From Phormidesmis sp963710175 (GTDB taxonomy: Bacteria > Cyanobacteriota > Cyanobacteriia > Phormidesmidales > Phormidesmidaceae): a DNA stretch of 64,000 bases. The stretch is taken from contig CAVPZC010000001.1 in assembly GCA_963710175.1 (NCBI GenBank), positions 2,170,001-2,234,000 on the forward strand, read 5' to 3'. Shown one piece after another: positions 42,554 to 51,085 of the stretch. Every line of letters starts with the position of its first letter. Position 1 is the first letter of the stretch. Position numbers and translations under genes: made by a program. The notes beneath the pieces are model-generated. The model was not told the DNA's origin. It made no database searches and saw only the letters and a list, made by a program, of their open reading frames with translations.

Positions 42554-43414
42554 GTGCTCAAACGAATTACTTTTTCGCTGTTGCTCCTATTGGGAGCGTG
42601 GAGTCAGGCTAAACCAGTCGCTGCGCAAGCGCTGCTTCCCTATACTTTGCCTTTAGACCAGGAGCGTTTGCAGGCAGATGGGGAGAGCTTAGCGCGAGAT
42701 GCCGCGCAGCTTGCCCAGTTTCAGCAGTACGATGAGGCGCTGGCTCGGGCACAGCTGGCCGCGCAGCTGCTGCCGGGTAACGCCGACGTTCTGGCGCTGC
42801 TGGGCAGTCTCTATCTGCAAGCGAGTGAGCCCCAACCGGCTCAGGCGATCGCAATTTTAGAAAGGGCTAAAGCGCTACAGCCTGAAAATTCGCTGGTAAT
42901 GTTTGCGCTGGGCAGCGCCTATTTTAGCCAGGCGCAGTACGCCGAGGCCGCGCAGTCTATAGAGTCTGGGCTCAAGCTAGAGCCCGACAATGCCAATGCC
43001 ATGTTTGACTTGGGCAACGCCTACTACAAGCTGACCCGGTACGATCAGGCGATCGCTCAGTACGAAAAAGCCGTCGCTAATGACGCTAGTTTCTGGCCAG
43101 CGGTGAATAATATCGGTCTGGTGAAATATGAGGCTGGCGATATTGAGGGGGCCATTACCCAGTGGCAGACCGCGCTCGACATTGCCGCAGACGAAGAAAC
43201 CGAGCCGCTGCTGGCGATCGCTGTCGCCAACTATAGCCGGGGCGCTCAGAATGCTGACAGCAGCAGCAGTACCGCCGTCGCCGCTTTAGAGCGAGATCCT
43301 CGCTATGCCGACATCGATTTTCTAAAAGAAAACCTCTGGGGCGAGCAGCTGATTATGGCTACCGAACAGTTTTTTAGCACGCCCACGCTACAAGAGCTGC
43401 TTACGCAGCTGTAG
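42554..43414 (+). CDS. Secreted TPR-repeat protein
   Basis: The 286 residues begin with a Sec signal peptide (MLKRITFSLLLLLGAWSQ, probable cleavage after VAAQA). About five TPR repeats follow (for example NANAMFDLGNAYYKLTRYDQ, FWPAVNNIGLVKYEAGDIEG) and a short C-terminal helical cap. It should be periplasmic or thylakoid-lumenal and act as a scaffold. The GTG start at 42554 gives the signal peptide directly. It follows tamB by 208 bases on the same strand. Confidence 0.85.
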   Translation: MLKRITFSLLLLLGAWSQAKPVAAQALLPYTLPLDQERLQADGESLARDAAQLAQFQQYDEALARAQLAAQLLPGNADVLALLGSLYLQASEPQPAQAIAILERAKALQPENSLVMFALGSAYFSQAQYAEAAQSIESGLKLEPDNANAMFDLGNAYYKLTRYDQAIAQYEKAVANDASFWPAVNNIGLVKYEAGDIEGAITQWQTALDIAADEETEPLLAIAVANYSRGAQNADSSSSTAVAALERDPRYADIDFLKENLWGEQLIMATEQFFSTPTLQELLTQL

Positions 43415-43728
43415 TCGGCGTCTCTGTAGTAAAGCGGTTTAATTCGGATTAAGCCTGCCTAATTCGAACAAGCCGTCTAATTCGGCGGCAGGCCAGCGGT
43501 TGGGGTCTGTCGCCTTTTTCGGTTGGTAGCGAGTGCCTTTTGTGATTGCTGCTTGCTATTCCCTGTGGTAGTAGAGCGATCGCCCGCAAAACTGACAGAC
43601 TCACTTGCTGTGAAGTATGGTACAAATGAACTGTATTTGATGCAGCGCAGGCTTACCTATTCAACCTGAGTTCGGGATAAGGTGTTTCATGGTCAACCGC
43701 TCAAATCTCTCCTATCAAAGCCGGTCTG

Positions 43729-43832
43729 GGTTCCCCTTACCAAGGGGAACCGTAAGAGAGGGGTTCTGGCGACATGCTCTGTGCTCAGCCGGAACCCCTC
43801 TGCCTGCGGCATCTCCCCTTACCAAGGGGAGA
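43729..43832. repeat. Dispersed palindromic repeat, copy A (three hairpins)
   Basis: Three stems lie in a row: GGTTCCCCTT / AAGGGGAACC (43729-43751, 3-nt loop), GAGGGGTTC / GAACCCCTC (43758-43800), and TCTCCCCTT / AAGGGGAGA (43812-43832, loop ACC). The second and first elements recur at 63394-63465. A separate 7-bp stem GCCTGCC / GGCAGGC lies at about 43455-43495, near the TPR gene stop. The 465-base gap contains no gene. Confidence 0.8.
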
Positions 43833-43879
43833 AAAGATCCCCGATGGCACATTCTAGCTGTTCTTATCCCGAACTGACG

Positions 43880-44275
43880 TTATTCAGGAATTAGGGCCGC
43901 AATATCATCTACAAACTTTTGGTGATCGACCACGGGCTTGGAGATGTAGCCATCGGCCCCGCTCTGAGTCAGAAAGTTTTCGCGATCGCCATCCATCGCG
44001 TGGGCGGTTACCAAAATCACCGGTACCCCTGCCGTCTGTGGGTTGGCTTTGAGCATCTGAGTAATGGCAATGCCGTCTACCGGTTTGCCCTCGTAAACGC
44101 TGTGGGAGAGAGAGACATCCATCAAAATCACATCGGCTTCTTTTTGGCGAGCGATGCTGATCACCTCATCCACATTCTCAGTATGTTTGACGTTTAAACC
44201 CCCTCGCTTCGTCAAAATCTTTGAGAAAACGCGGGCGTTTACCATGTCGTCTTCCACAATCAAAACGGTCTTCAT
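43880..44275 (-). CDS. Stand-alone response regulator receiver
   Basis: This 131-residue CheY-like receiver has the acidic pair E8/D9/D10 (LIVEDDMVNA), phosphoacceptor Asp53 (VILMDVSLS), the Thr-Ala switch (ILVTAHAMDGDREN) and Lys (DGYISKPVV). There is no output domain, so it acts by phospho-dependent protein contact, for example within a hybrid-kinase relay. An insert SLSHSVYEGKPVDG lengthens the loop after the phosphosite, as in several cyanobacterial regulators. ATG at 44275; no kinase gene is nearby. Confidence 0.92.
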   Translation of the reverse strand: MKTVLIVEDDMVNARVFSKILTKRGGLNVKHTENVDEVISIARQKEADVILMDVSLSHSVYEGKPVDGIAITQMLKANPQTAGVPVILVTAHAMDGDRENFLTQSGADGYISKPVVDHQKFVDDIAALIPE

Positions 44276-44752
44276 GACTTTTCTTAAGGGAGAATGGGCT
44301 AACTGGGCACAAAACGAGCTTGGAGGATCCTGAAGCTAGCGCTATTTTGGATCTAGAAATCGGCTGATGCGCGTTTGACGGAAGCTGCACTAAGCGCCTA
44401 TACAAACGATATCGCTTTCAAACAGAAGCATCCGGGCTGATGAAAATAAATTTAGTCAAAGCCAGCTTCAAAACTTTGTAGAGACTACATTTTTAAGAAC
44501 CACATCCTAGAGTATTGCAGTTTTTTGACGCCTCCGTGTAACGTACACCATTGTCAGGTTTAGTGAGTACCCGCTTTTCATATAGCTGCCGGTACGCTTT
44601 AGATTGCTGCTCGACCGGTCTATTCTGTCTAGGTCTCCTCCACCTGAATGGATCTAGCGCCAGTCAGCTGCTACCAGGCCTGCCGCTAGCACCTTTTCTT
44701 CGCCGCCTTAACTAACCTTTCGCCTCGCTTCTCTATATCCAGGACCCAATTC
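44276..44752. other. Intergenic region between response regulator and topoisomerase gene
   Basis: It holds the divergent promoters, with no gene I can support. A short palindrome GTGTA-ACG-TACAC near 44537 could bind a regulator. The last 90 bases before the gene are C/T rich. Confidence 0.4.
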
Positions 44753-47260
44753 ATGGTAAAACAGCTGAACTTTTCCAATGAGCAGATCGTGCCCACCGCT
44801 CTTCATACTGAGGTGCAGCGATCGTACTTGGAATACGCCATGAGCGTGATTGTCGGGCGGGCCCTGCCCGATGTTCGCGACGGGCTAAAGCCGGTTCATC
44901 GGCGCATTCTCTATGCCATGCACGAGTTGGGGCTAGTCCCTGATCGCCCGTTTCGTAAATGCGCCCGCGTCGTCGGCGATGTGCTGGGTAAGTATCATCC
45001 GCACGGCGACCAGGCCGTATACGACGCCCTGGTGCGGATGGTGCAAGATTTTTCGAGCCGGTATCCGCTACTGGCAGGCCACGGCAATTTTGGCTCGGTC
45101 GATAACGATCCGCCAGCCGCCATGCGCTATACCGAAACTCGGCTCGCAGAAATTGGCCACGGCGCGCTGCTGGCCGAAGTGGGAGAAGCGACGGTCGATT
45201 TTATTGACAATTTTGACAGCTCTCAGCAGGAGCCCGTGGTGCTACCGGCTCAGCTGCCTAACCTGCTGCTAAACGGCAGTTCGGGCATCGCTGTGGGCAT
45301 GGCGACTAATATTCCGCCGCACAATCTGGGCGAAGTCATAGACGGGCTGATCGCCTTGATCGACCGGCCCAATCTCTCGAATGAAAAGCTGTTTGATCTC
45401 ATTCCAGGGCCGGATTTTCCGACCGGCGCAGAAATTATTGATACTCAGGGCATTCGCGATGCCTATCGCACCGGACGTGGCGGCATTCCGATTCGAGGGA
45501 TCGCCAGCTTTGAGGAGATTCAGCCGGGTCGGGGCAAGCGATCGCGTCAGGCCATTGTCGTCACCGAACTGCCCTACCAGGTGAATAAGGCCAGCTGGAT
45601 TACCAAAATTGCCAGCCTGGTCAACCAGGGAAGAATTGACGGCATCTCTGATATTCGCGATGAGAGCGACAGAGACGGTATGCGAGTGGTAATAGAGCTC
45701 AAGCGCGAGGCCCAGCCGCCGCTGATTTTGAACGATCTCTACAAGATGACGCCGCTGCAAACCAACTTTGGCGCGCTGATGCTTGCTATTGAAGACGGTC
45801 AGCCCCGACAGCTCTCTCTACGAGAAATTTTAGAGGCTTTTCTCAACTTTCGCGAAGAGACGCTGATTCGCCAGTACAGTCACGAGCTGGAGCAAAAGCA
45901 GGCCAGAGCCCACATCGTGGCCGGGCTGACGGTAGCGCTGGATAACCTGGATGAGGTGATCGAAATTTTGCGCCGTGCCCCCGATGGCACCACCGCTAAA
46001 GCCAGTTTTCAGGAGCGCTTTGACTTAAGCGATCACCAGAACGACAGCATTCTATCCATGCCGCTGCGCCGGCTGACCGGACTAGAGCAGCAAAAGCTGC
46101 GCGACGAAGCCGCAGAACTCGCTGAGCGCATTGACCAGCTGCAAACCCTGGTGGATGACCGTTCAGTGCTGATGAAATCGCTCAAAAAAGAGCTCAGAGC
46201 CCTCAAAAAGAAATTTAATGACCCTCGCCGCACCCGCATTCAAACCTCTGCTGAACGCCGCCTGGAGCAGGAAGCCTTAGCCGAGATTGCGGCTGAAGAG
46301 AGCGAAGAAGATTTTATCGTCGAATTTACGCGCAAGGGCTACGTGCGCCGATCATCGCCCAAAGCCTACAGCCGTCGCCGGTCTAAGCAAACCGAACCCG
46401 GCCAGCAGCTAGGCGAATTTGACGACATCACCGTGCAAACCGAGCTGACCAACCCCACCCAGGAGATTTTGGTCTTGACCCGTGACGGCAAAGCCTATAC
46501 CGTCGGTGTCGGTGATATTGCCATCGGTCAGCGGCAAAACAAAGGCGTGCCCCTGATCAGCCTGCTGCCCAATTCGGCGGGCAGTGCCCCCGACGATATT
46601 GCCACTCATCTGGTCTTAAATGAGGAGCGGCTCGCTCAGCAGCTGATTTTGGTCACGACTAAAGGCCGGGTGAAGCGCCTGCCCGTCCAAGAGCTGAGCA
46701 ACCTGACGGGCCGGGGCCTCACCGCTGTTAAGCTCAAAGCCGACGACACGCTGCAATATGCGATGATTGCACCTTTGGGCAGCGACCTGATGCTGGCCTC
46801 TTCTGGCGGCAGGCTGCTGCGCTTTCAGGTCAGTGCCGAGCAGCTGCCAGAAATGAGCCGTAGCGCCCAGGGGCCGCAGGGCATTCGGCTGCCTAAGAAC
46901 GAGCGCTTGGTCGGCTGCGTACCGGTCCAGCCCAAAGACACTCTGCTGCTGGTTTCGACGAAGGGATTTGCTAAAAAGATGTTGGTCAGTAACTTTAGAA
47001 CATCCAATCGGGGCGGGATTGGCTCTCAGTCCTTTAAATTCAGCTTGAAAAATGACTCGCTAGCGTCGATGATATTGGCGGTCCCGGAGACCGCTTTTGC
47101 GGTGGTTACCAATGAAGATCGCTGCGCTAGTCTGGCGATTGATGAGGTGCCTTTACAGGGCAGAAGCCAGCCGTGCGATCGCCTGTTCACTACCGGGCGC
47201 AGCGAAATCATCACTCAAACCTTGATGACCGGCATCGCGGACGAAGCGCTCGACGACTAA
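44753..47260 (+). CDS. parC: DNA gyrase / topoisomerase IV subunit A (second cyanobacterial type)
   Basis: This 835-residue type IIA topoisomerase A subunit has the winged-helix region LPDVRDGLKPVHRRILYAMH with KYHPHGDQAVYDALVRM. The catalytic Tyr126 lies in AAMRYTETRL. A coiled-coil tower and a six-blade beta-pinwheel C-domain (about 520-820) follow. The pinwheel's first blade reads FTRKGYVRRSSPKAYSRRRS and lacks the GyrA box QRRGGKG needed for DNA wrapping and supercoiling. That points to a decatenating, ParC-like enzyme rather than the main gyrase A. The partner B subunit is not in the window. ATG at 44753. Confidence 0.85.
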   Translation: MVKQLNFSNEQIVPTALHTEVQRSYLEYAMSVIVGRALPDVRDGLKPVHRRILYAMHELGLVPDRPFRKCARVVGDVLGKYHPHGDQAVYDALVRMVQDFSSRYPLLAGHGNFGSVDNDPPAAMRYTETRLAEIGHGALLAEVGEATVDFIDNFDSSQQEPVVLPAQLPNLLLNGSSGIAVGMATNIPPHNLGEVIDGLIALIDRPNLSNEKLFDLIPGPDFPTGAEIIDTQGIRDAYRTGRGGIPIRGIASFEEIQPGRGKRSRQAIVVTELPYQVNKASWITKIASLVNQGRIDGISDIRDESDRDGMRVVIELKREAQPPLILNDLYKMTPLQTNFGALMLAIEDGQPRQLSLREILEAFLNFREETLIRQYSHELEQKQARAHIVAGLTVALDNLDEVIEILRRAPDGTTAKASFQERFDLSDHQNDSILSMPLRRLTGLEQQKLRDEAAELAERIDQLQTLVDDRSVLMKSLKKELRALKKKFNDPRRTRIQTSAERRLEQEALAEIAAEESEEDFIVEFTRKGYVRRSSPKAYSRRRSKQTEPGQQLGEFDDITVQTELTNPTQEILVLTRDGKAYTVGVGDIAIGQRQNKGVPLISLLPNSAGSAPDDIATHLVLNEERLAQQLILVTTKGRVKRLPVQELSNLTGRGLTAVKLKADDTLQYAMIAPLGSDLMLASSGGRLLRFQVSAEQLPEMSRSAQGPQGIRLPKNERLVGCVPVQPKDTLLLVSTKGFAKKMLVSNFRTSNRGGIGSQSFKFSLKNDSLASMILAVPETAFAVVTNEDRCASLAIDEVPLQGRSQPCDRLFTTGRSEIITQTLMTGIADEALDD

Positions 47261-47297
47261 AGCTGCTGTTTACTTTAGCTATTTACTTTGTTTGCTC

Positions 47298-47342
47298 CCC
47301 TCTGACCTACCGCCCTCTGACCTACCGCCCTCTGACCTACCG
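47298..47342. repeat. Three tandem copies of a 15-bp repeat
   Basis: CCCTCTGACCTACCG is repeated exactly at 47298-47312, 47313-47327 and 47328-47342, followed by a degenerate start of a fourth copy (TTCTCTAAG). It lies 15 bases before the TTG start of the ABC ATPase, within its likely leader. Confidence 0.9.
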
Positions 47343-47356
47343 TTCTCTAAGCTGCC

Positions 47357-48547
47357 TTGGCCAAAGTCGTCCTCAAAGATATTTACAAAGCTTTTTCGGC
47401 AGGCACCGTCCTGCGTCGCATCAACCTGACGGTGGACGACGGTGAATTCATGGTGCTAGTCGGCCCCTCAGGCTGCGGTAAGAGTACGCTACTGCGCCTG
47501 ATTTCTGGATTGGAAAGCCTGACGAGTGGGGATGTTTGGGTAGGCGATCGCCAGGTCAACACCCTGCCGCCTAAGCAGCGCGACATTGCCATGGTGTTTC
47601 AGAGCTACGCGCTCTATCCTCACCTGAGCGTCTATGACAACTTAGCCTTTGGGCTGCGGCGCACCCGGCTAGCTGCGAAGGACGCCGAAAAGCAGTCAAG
47701 GCCCGCCTGGATAGACACTGCCCTTGTTGGCCTGACTCGCCCGCTGCCGCCTCGGCTGCGCTACCGTTCTGCTGCCGAAGCCCAAATTGCTCAGCAGGTT
47801 CACAGCGTCGCTAGAATGCTGCAAATAGAAGAACTCCTCTCCCGTCTGCCCAAGCAGCTCTCCGGTGGTCAAAAGCAGCGCGTTGCCTTAGGCCGGGCAA
47901 TGGCCCGCAGTCCGCAGGCCTTTCTGATGGATGAACCGCTCTCTAACCTCGATGCCAAACTGCGCACCGAAACTCGCGCTCAAATCGTTGGCTTACAGCG
48001 TCAGCTAGGCACGACCACTATTTATGTCACCCACGACCAAACCGAAGCGATGACGATGGGCGATCGCATCGCCGTCATGAATCAGGGCGAAATTCAGCAG
48101 GTTGCCCCGCCGCTAGAGCTTTATCGCCATCCGGCCAATCGCTTCGTCGCCGCCTTCATTGGCTCCCCGCCGATGAATTTTCTTACGGTTACAGTAAAAG
48201 CAGGCCAGATTGTTCACCCCGCTTTCACCGTAGCGCTCTCGGCTGCCTGGCAGCAGGCACTGGCCCCCTACCAAACCCAGACGGTCACTCTTGGCATTCG
48301 CCCAGAGCATATAGAGACTGGTCAGCAGCCCGGCTCAGTGCCTGTCACCGTCACCCAGCTCGAAGCGCTGGGCAGCGAAACCTATGTCGTAGCTACTTTT
48401 GCAGATGACCCGTCTATCGATACTCGCCTACAGATTCGCATCTCCGCCGATCAGCCCGCCCAAGTAGGCAGCACCCTGCAAATCAGCTTTCCGGCTGACA
48501 GGCTCCACCTGTTTGACACCGTCACCGAAGTCGCCATCCGGCCCTAG
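47357..48547 (+). CDS. Sugar/glycerol-phosphate-type ABC transporter ATPase (UgpC/MsmK family)
   Basis: The 396 residues show Walker A VGPSGCGKST (about 35-44), the Q-loop FQSYALYPHLSVYDNL, signature LSGGQKQRVALGR, Walker B AFLMDEPLSNLDAK and the H-loop YVTHDQTEA. A C-terminal TOBE/OB regulatory domain follows (TLGIRPEHIETG). A 40-residue insert between the Q-loop and signature (RTRLAAKDAEKQSRP...RYRS) is common in cyanobacterial members. It energises uptake of sugars or glucosylglycerol-like compounds; the permease partners are elsewhere. The TTG start at 47357 follows the 15-bp repeat array. Confidence 0.9.
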   Translation: MAKVVLKDIYKAFSAGTVLRRINLTVDDGEFMVLVGPSGCGKSTLLRLISGLESLTSGDVWVGDRQVNTLPPKQRDIAMVFQSYALYPHLSVYDNLAFGLRRTRLAAKDAEKQSRPAWIDTALVGLTRPLPPRLRYRSAAEAQIAQQVHSVARMLQIEELLSRLPKQLSGGQKQRVALGRAMARSPQAFLMDEPLSNLDAKLRTETRAQIVGLQRQLGTTTIYVTHDQTEAMTMGDRIAVMNQGEIQQVAPPLELYRHPANRFVAAFIGSPPMNFLTVTVKAGQIVHPAFTVALSAAWQQALAPYQTQTVTLGIRPEHIETGQQPGSVPVTVTQLEALGSETYVVATFADDPSIDTRLQIRISADQPAQVGSTLQISFPADRLHLFDTVTEVAIRP

Positions 48548-48579
48548 TCAGGCGGCCTTCGTTTGGTCTTAGTCATTTA

Positions 48580-49002
48580 TCAGTCAGACTCTTCATCTAT
48601 CATATTGGGGCTAATCAGCGTGATATCAAACTCATCGGGCGCAACCCCCGAAAAGGTGTCTCGCTCTAGCTGATAAAAAATAGCGCGGGCCTGAGGACCA
48701 AATACAATCTCATCTTCGTTGCCCAAATCGTGAGCCTGAAGTTTACGACCATTGATCAACATGCCGTTGGCACTGGGCTTGCCTTTTAAATTGCCGTCTA
48801 CAATTCGGTAGTAATCGCTCTGATTGTCCCGAGGCAGCTGTACCAGCGTGGCGTGGTGACGCGATACAAACTGTGATGCCAGCCGGATGTCGCACTTTGG
48901 GTCGCGGCCAATCGAGTAGACAGAGCTGTCCAGGGCAATTTCGCGCCGCCCCTGACTATCTTCAACGATTAAAATGCTGGTGAGCTTAGAATCTGAAGAC
49001 AT
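48580..49002 (-). CDS. FHA-domain protein
   Basis: This 140-residue protein is essentially one forkhead-associated domain that binds phosphothreonine. Key residues are in SIGRDPKCDIRL and QFVSRHHATL, with NGMLINGRKLQAHDL at the loop end. It would link to Ser/Thr kinase signalling. The acidic tail DEFDITLISPNMIDEESD is not part of the fold. ATG at 49002; no kinase gene nearby. Confidence 0.9.
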   Translation of the reverse strand: MSSDSKLTSILIVEDSQGRREIALDSSVYSIGRDPKCDIRLASQFVSRHHATLVQLPRDNQSDYYRIVDGNLKGKPSANGMLINGRKLQAHDLGNEDEIVFGPQARAIFYQLERDTFSGVAPDEFDITLISPNMIDEESD

Positions 49003-49242
49003 AGCTGAAGCCGAGGTGAAGTAAGCAGGTGGGCAAAAATATACTATATGGCCATAGCCTGTAAGACTTTTAGGTCCGTCATTTGGCCATTAAGCCCTAT
49101 CAGCTTAAAGCAAAAATCCTCTCTGCCTCAGCCAATTTGATGGTGCCCGCCTGATCAAGCATACTGCACAACTCTCCTAGAGATAATTCATTAAAGGCAG
49201 CTAGCGGCAGCGGCGATCGCCAAAGCCCAAAGGCCAGAACCC

Positions 49243-49273
49243 AAAAAAGAGGCAGCTTTATGTAGCTGCCTCT
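49243..49273 (-). terminator. Rho-independent terminator after prk
   Basis: On the minus strand a 10-bp perfect stem AGAGGCAGCT / AGCTGCCTCT (arms 49264-49273 and 49248-49257, 6-nt loop) is followed by T6. It lies about 45 bases past the prk stop. The other 250 bases between prk and the FHA gene show no gene. Confidence 0.9.
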
Positions 49274-49317
49274 CCATAGCGAAACCTGAGCGGACAAGCC
49301 TGAACCGGTCGCAGTGG

Positions 49318-50322
49318 TTAAGCGATCGCTTCAGCAGGTACTCGGCTCGCCGTTAGCGCTTCGTAGGTCTCCCGCATCTTTAGACCGACCAGCACCTGAA
49401 ACAGTCCGCTGCCGTTCTTAGAGCCCGGATAATTGCGGTGCTGTAGCAATAGTTCGGTCATTTCGCCGTACTGCTTGGTCGAGGTATTGCTCAGATGACT
49501 CTCGATGTAAATCACCTCTTCTAGTCGGTCAAACTCGCCGTCTAGCTCCAAGACGGAGACCTCATTGCCGTAGTAGCTATCGGGACCGTAGTACATCCGC
49601 AAACCGGGGTAAGAGCAGGTGAGCTTACGACCACAGGGAATCCAGTCAATGGTTGAACCCTGGTCGAACAGGTAGACCGGCTCGAAGTTTTTGATGCCTT
49701 CTCGCTGAATCAGGCGTACCCGCAAGATTTTGTTTTCCTTATCATCTGGGATGAGATTGGTCGGCAAAATCTGAATGACGACATCGGCGTACTGCTTCTG
49801 TATGTCGATATAGGCCTCAAAGTCTGGCTTACGGGAATTAATCGCCGCCAGCACGTCTTCGTAGGTATGGCCGCGCTCAGCCATGTCTCGCTGAATCTTC
49901 CAATTGATTTTTACCTCGTCGCTGATGTCGAGGTACACGCTAAAGTCCAGCAGGCTGCGCACCCGCTCGTCATACAGCGGATGTAGTCCTTCGATCACCA
50001 CAATTTTATTGGGTTCGACCTTCTCTGGTGGGTCGAGTTCGCCTGTTTCGTGATTGTAGATCGGCTTGTCAATCGTCTCGCCTGATTTCAGGGCTTTGAT
50101 CTGCTCGTACATCAGATCAAAATTATTTGCCTTGGGGTTTAGAGCCGTTACTTTCTGCTGCTTGCGCTGCTTACGGTCCAAGCTGTGATAGTCATCCAGG
50201 CAGATGACGGTAATAAACTCCTCACCAAAAAGATCGCTTATGCGGCGCAAAAAAGTGGATTTACCACATCCTGAGTCTCCCGCGACACCAATCAAAATTA
50301 CTTGGCCTGCTTTACTGGTCAT
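49318..50322 (-). CDS. prk: Phosphoribulokinase
   Basis: This 334-residue Calvin-cycle enzyme phosphorylates ribulose-5-phosphate to RuBP. Walker A GVAGDSGCGKSTFLRR contains the redox Cys19. Cys41 lies in VICLDDYHS. The pair forms the thioredoxin- and CP12-sensitive disulfide. The C-terminal pair is in WIPCGRKLTCSYPG, near residues 230-236. ATG at 50322. It is divergent from petH across a 763-base region. Confidence 0.98.
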   Translation of the reverse strand: MTSKAGQVILIGVAGDSGCGKSTFLRRISDLFGEEFITVICLDDYHSLDRKQRKQQKVTALNPKANNFDLMYEQIKALKSGETIDKPIYNHETGELDPPEKVEPNKIVVIEGLHPLYDERVRSLLDFSVYLDISDEVKINWKIQRDMAERGHTYEDVLAAINSRKPDFEAYIDIQKQYADVVIQILPTNLIPDDKENKILRVRLIQREGIKNFEPVYLFDQGSTIDWIPCGRKLTCSYPGLRMYYGPDSYYGNEVSVLELDGEFDRLEEVIYIESHLSNTSTKQYGEMTELLLQHRNYPGSKNGSGLFQVLVGLKMRETYEALTASRVPAEAIA

Positions 50323-51085
50323 AGGTTCCTCTACAACAAAGTCAAAATCATTTTTAAAGGCGTCTCAGGGCAGGTAATTCTCCGGTGGAGAGGCTTTGCC
50401 AACGCCCCACAGCAATCCCTTAGCCCGAGCTGCCGACAGCAGTGCTCACAGAAGCTGCTGCTGGTATTGCAATCGCCTGCCGATGAGCTGCCAATGAGCT
50501 AATGGGCGATTGACAAAAAGAAAAGGCTCCTCGGGGTTAGCAAAAACAGCAACCACCCAAAACGAACCCCTACAAACCACAAAATTTTATGATTCAAAAC
50601 TTTTGATTACGTATATGAATCTTATCAGAGACTACGACTCGCAAACAAGCAACCCTCACCTATCGATCCCCTATCGACTCCATCAGGCAGGGCCCACAGC
50701 TCCACAGAATACCTGACCGGTACTGAGCCGAGTGCCTGAGAATTACGTTAGCTAACCCTGACTCAAGCAAAGGTCCAAACCATAAATCTTGAGTACTATA
50801 TTGATGGCTGCCTGAAGGCCGGGTTGCTGTTCTCTAGAGCAGTCAATTCCCGAGGCCATCTGCTCTGTAAAAATCAATCTTACTTTTAATATATTTTTCC
50901 CCTTTAGATATTCCTCCCTTAGAGATTTCGGGCATTGCCTATCGGTATAGGTGCTTCTACACAAAACTTTGCATAATTCCTGTGTGCTTGGGCCTGTCAG
51001 CCTTCACCTGTGAAATCAATCGGCTCAGAGTGATAATCTATTTCACATATAGAAATATGGAGCCACCCAAGGCCAGCAATTAAGG
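50323..51085. other. Long intergenic region between prk and petH
   Basis: It should hold both promoters. I saw no reliable small gene: a 70-codon minus-strand frame (50752-50964) lacks recognisable features. Near petH an inverted pair GTGAAAT (about 51009) and ATTTCAC (about 51041) is spaced by about 23 bases around a GATAAT that could be a -10 element. No canonical NtcA box was seen. Confidence 0.4.

Noticed and set aside
44520..44560. NtcA-like site GTAN8TAC near a short palindrome
   Set aside because: Spacing does not match the consensus.
49100..49297. 65-codon minus-strand frame downstream of prk
   Set aside because: It spans the prk terminator hairpin, so it is not a plausible gene.
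50752..50964. 70-codon minus-strand frame between prk and petH
   Set aside because: Cys/Arg-rich, no family signature, and placed in a promoter region.
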